From Chryseobacterium takakiae (lineage in GTDB: Bacteria; Bacteroidota; Bacteroidia; Flavobacteriales; Weeksellaceae), in assembly GCF_900129385.1 (NCBI RefSeq), contig NZ_FQVO01000002.1, forward strand, positions 248,001 through 312,000: 64,000 bases of DNA. Direction: 5' to 3'. The first letter of the stretch is position 1. Each line of letters starts with the position of its first letter. Shown here piece by piece: positions 63,601-64,000 of the stretch. The position numbers and the translations under genes are program-made. The notes under the pieces were generated by a model. It did not search any database and had not been told where the DNA came from. It saw only the letters and a list, made by a program, of their open reading frames with translations.

Positions 63601-64000
63601 TTATGAATTTCCGTACATATTGGATTCACCACCGTCGATGGCGATCACCTGTCCGGACACATATCCGTTTTCATCACTTAACAAATACGCTACGAGATGA
63701 GCCACATCTTCCGGATTTCCCAGTCTTTTGGTTGGGTTTCTGGAAGCATATTCTTTTTCTGCCGTTTTCGGATCATCAGGATTTACTTGCCTGAAAGCCT
63801 CGGCAACCATGGGCGTAAGAATCGCTCCAGGTGCGATGGCATTGGTCAAGATGTTGTCTTTGCCATATTCCAACGCTGCATTTTTGGTCATCCCGGCTAC
63901 GGCATGTTTGGTAGCAACATAAGCTGTTTGATTCAAAACGCCGCGTATTCCTCCTACAGAAGCTACATTTACAATTTTTCCGCCACCGTTTTTCTGTAAT
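63601..64000 (-). CDS. SDR-family oxidoreductase, N-terminus cut
   Basis: The window holds the last 133 residues of a short-chain dehydrogenase: the serine motif NVASVGGIRG, the catalytic YVATKHAVAGMTKNAA, and the family-typical end SGQVIAIDGGESNMYG. The SDR resembles glucose-1-dehydrogenase-type or FabG-like members that use NAD(P)H. The frame is open past the right edge. Confidence 0.9.
   Translation of the reverse strand, partial: LQKNGGGKIVNVASVGGIRGVLNQTAYVATKHAVAGMTKNAALEYGKDNILTNAIAPGAILTPMVAEAFRQVNPDDPKTAEKEYASRNPTKRLGNPEDVAHLVAYLLSDENGYVSGQVIAIDGGESNMYGNS

Overview
The window looks like a chromosome segment of a low-GC Bacteroidota bacterium of the Flavobacteriales, most likely Chryseobacterium or a close relative in the Weeksellaceae. 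The signs are two SusC/SusD outer-membrane pairs, a secreted metalloprotease with a type IX secretion (T9SS) sorting tail, a TamL/TamB pair, a fused CcoN-CcoO cytochrome oxidase, and promoters with the Bacteroidota -7 box TANNTTTG instead of Shine-Dalgarno-led genes. The genus is inferred from gene style; no marker was compared.

Left end to 5.2 kb: mostly unrecognised membrane or secreted proteins on the minus strand, separated by decayed intergenic repeats. 5.4 to 12.3 kb: the most unusual region. Nine genes all read leftward, away from a tyrosine recombinase at 11479-12309 that reads rightward. They fall into about six units separated by palindromic junctions with GTTRGC-type cores. In four of the units the two ends match each other as inverted repeats (13-14 of 15 bases) far better than they match their neighbours. 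This is the layout of an integron (divergent integrase, attI-like region, one-directional cassettes, attC-like sites), but the recombinase lacks the extra segment typical of IntI. A relic of the groEL 3' end lies just behind the recombinase. The whole block is framed by two direct copies (about 1.2 kb) of a gene for a secreted protein with 14-residue repeats.

12.5 to 17.5 kb: an HxlR regulator with a YCII-like gene, the second copy of the duplicated gene, an intact 58-codon SymE-like gene (decayed copies lie near 4.0 and 5.4 kb), an XRE regulator beside a candidate operator, and two unknown genes. 17.6 to 34.4 kb: mainly core genes: groEL/groES, an M1 peptidase, a HupE-like protein, a toxin-antitoxin pair with a frameshifted toxin, ACP phosphodiesterase, a T9SS metalloprotease, radA, a YceI protein, pyrG, yidC and rnhB.

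34.4 to 44.1 kb: two SusC/SusD pairs with no glycan enzymes nearby. 44.1 to 57.9 kb: argS, a BrkB/YihY membrane protein, tamL-tamB and ccoNO-ccoP. 58 to 64 kb: an XRE regulator, a DUF6624-like protein, tRNA-Gln, a MenE-like ligase, arfB, a beta-barrel protein, a deoxyhypusine-synthase-like enzyme, a conserved 48-codon gene and a truncated SDR gene.
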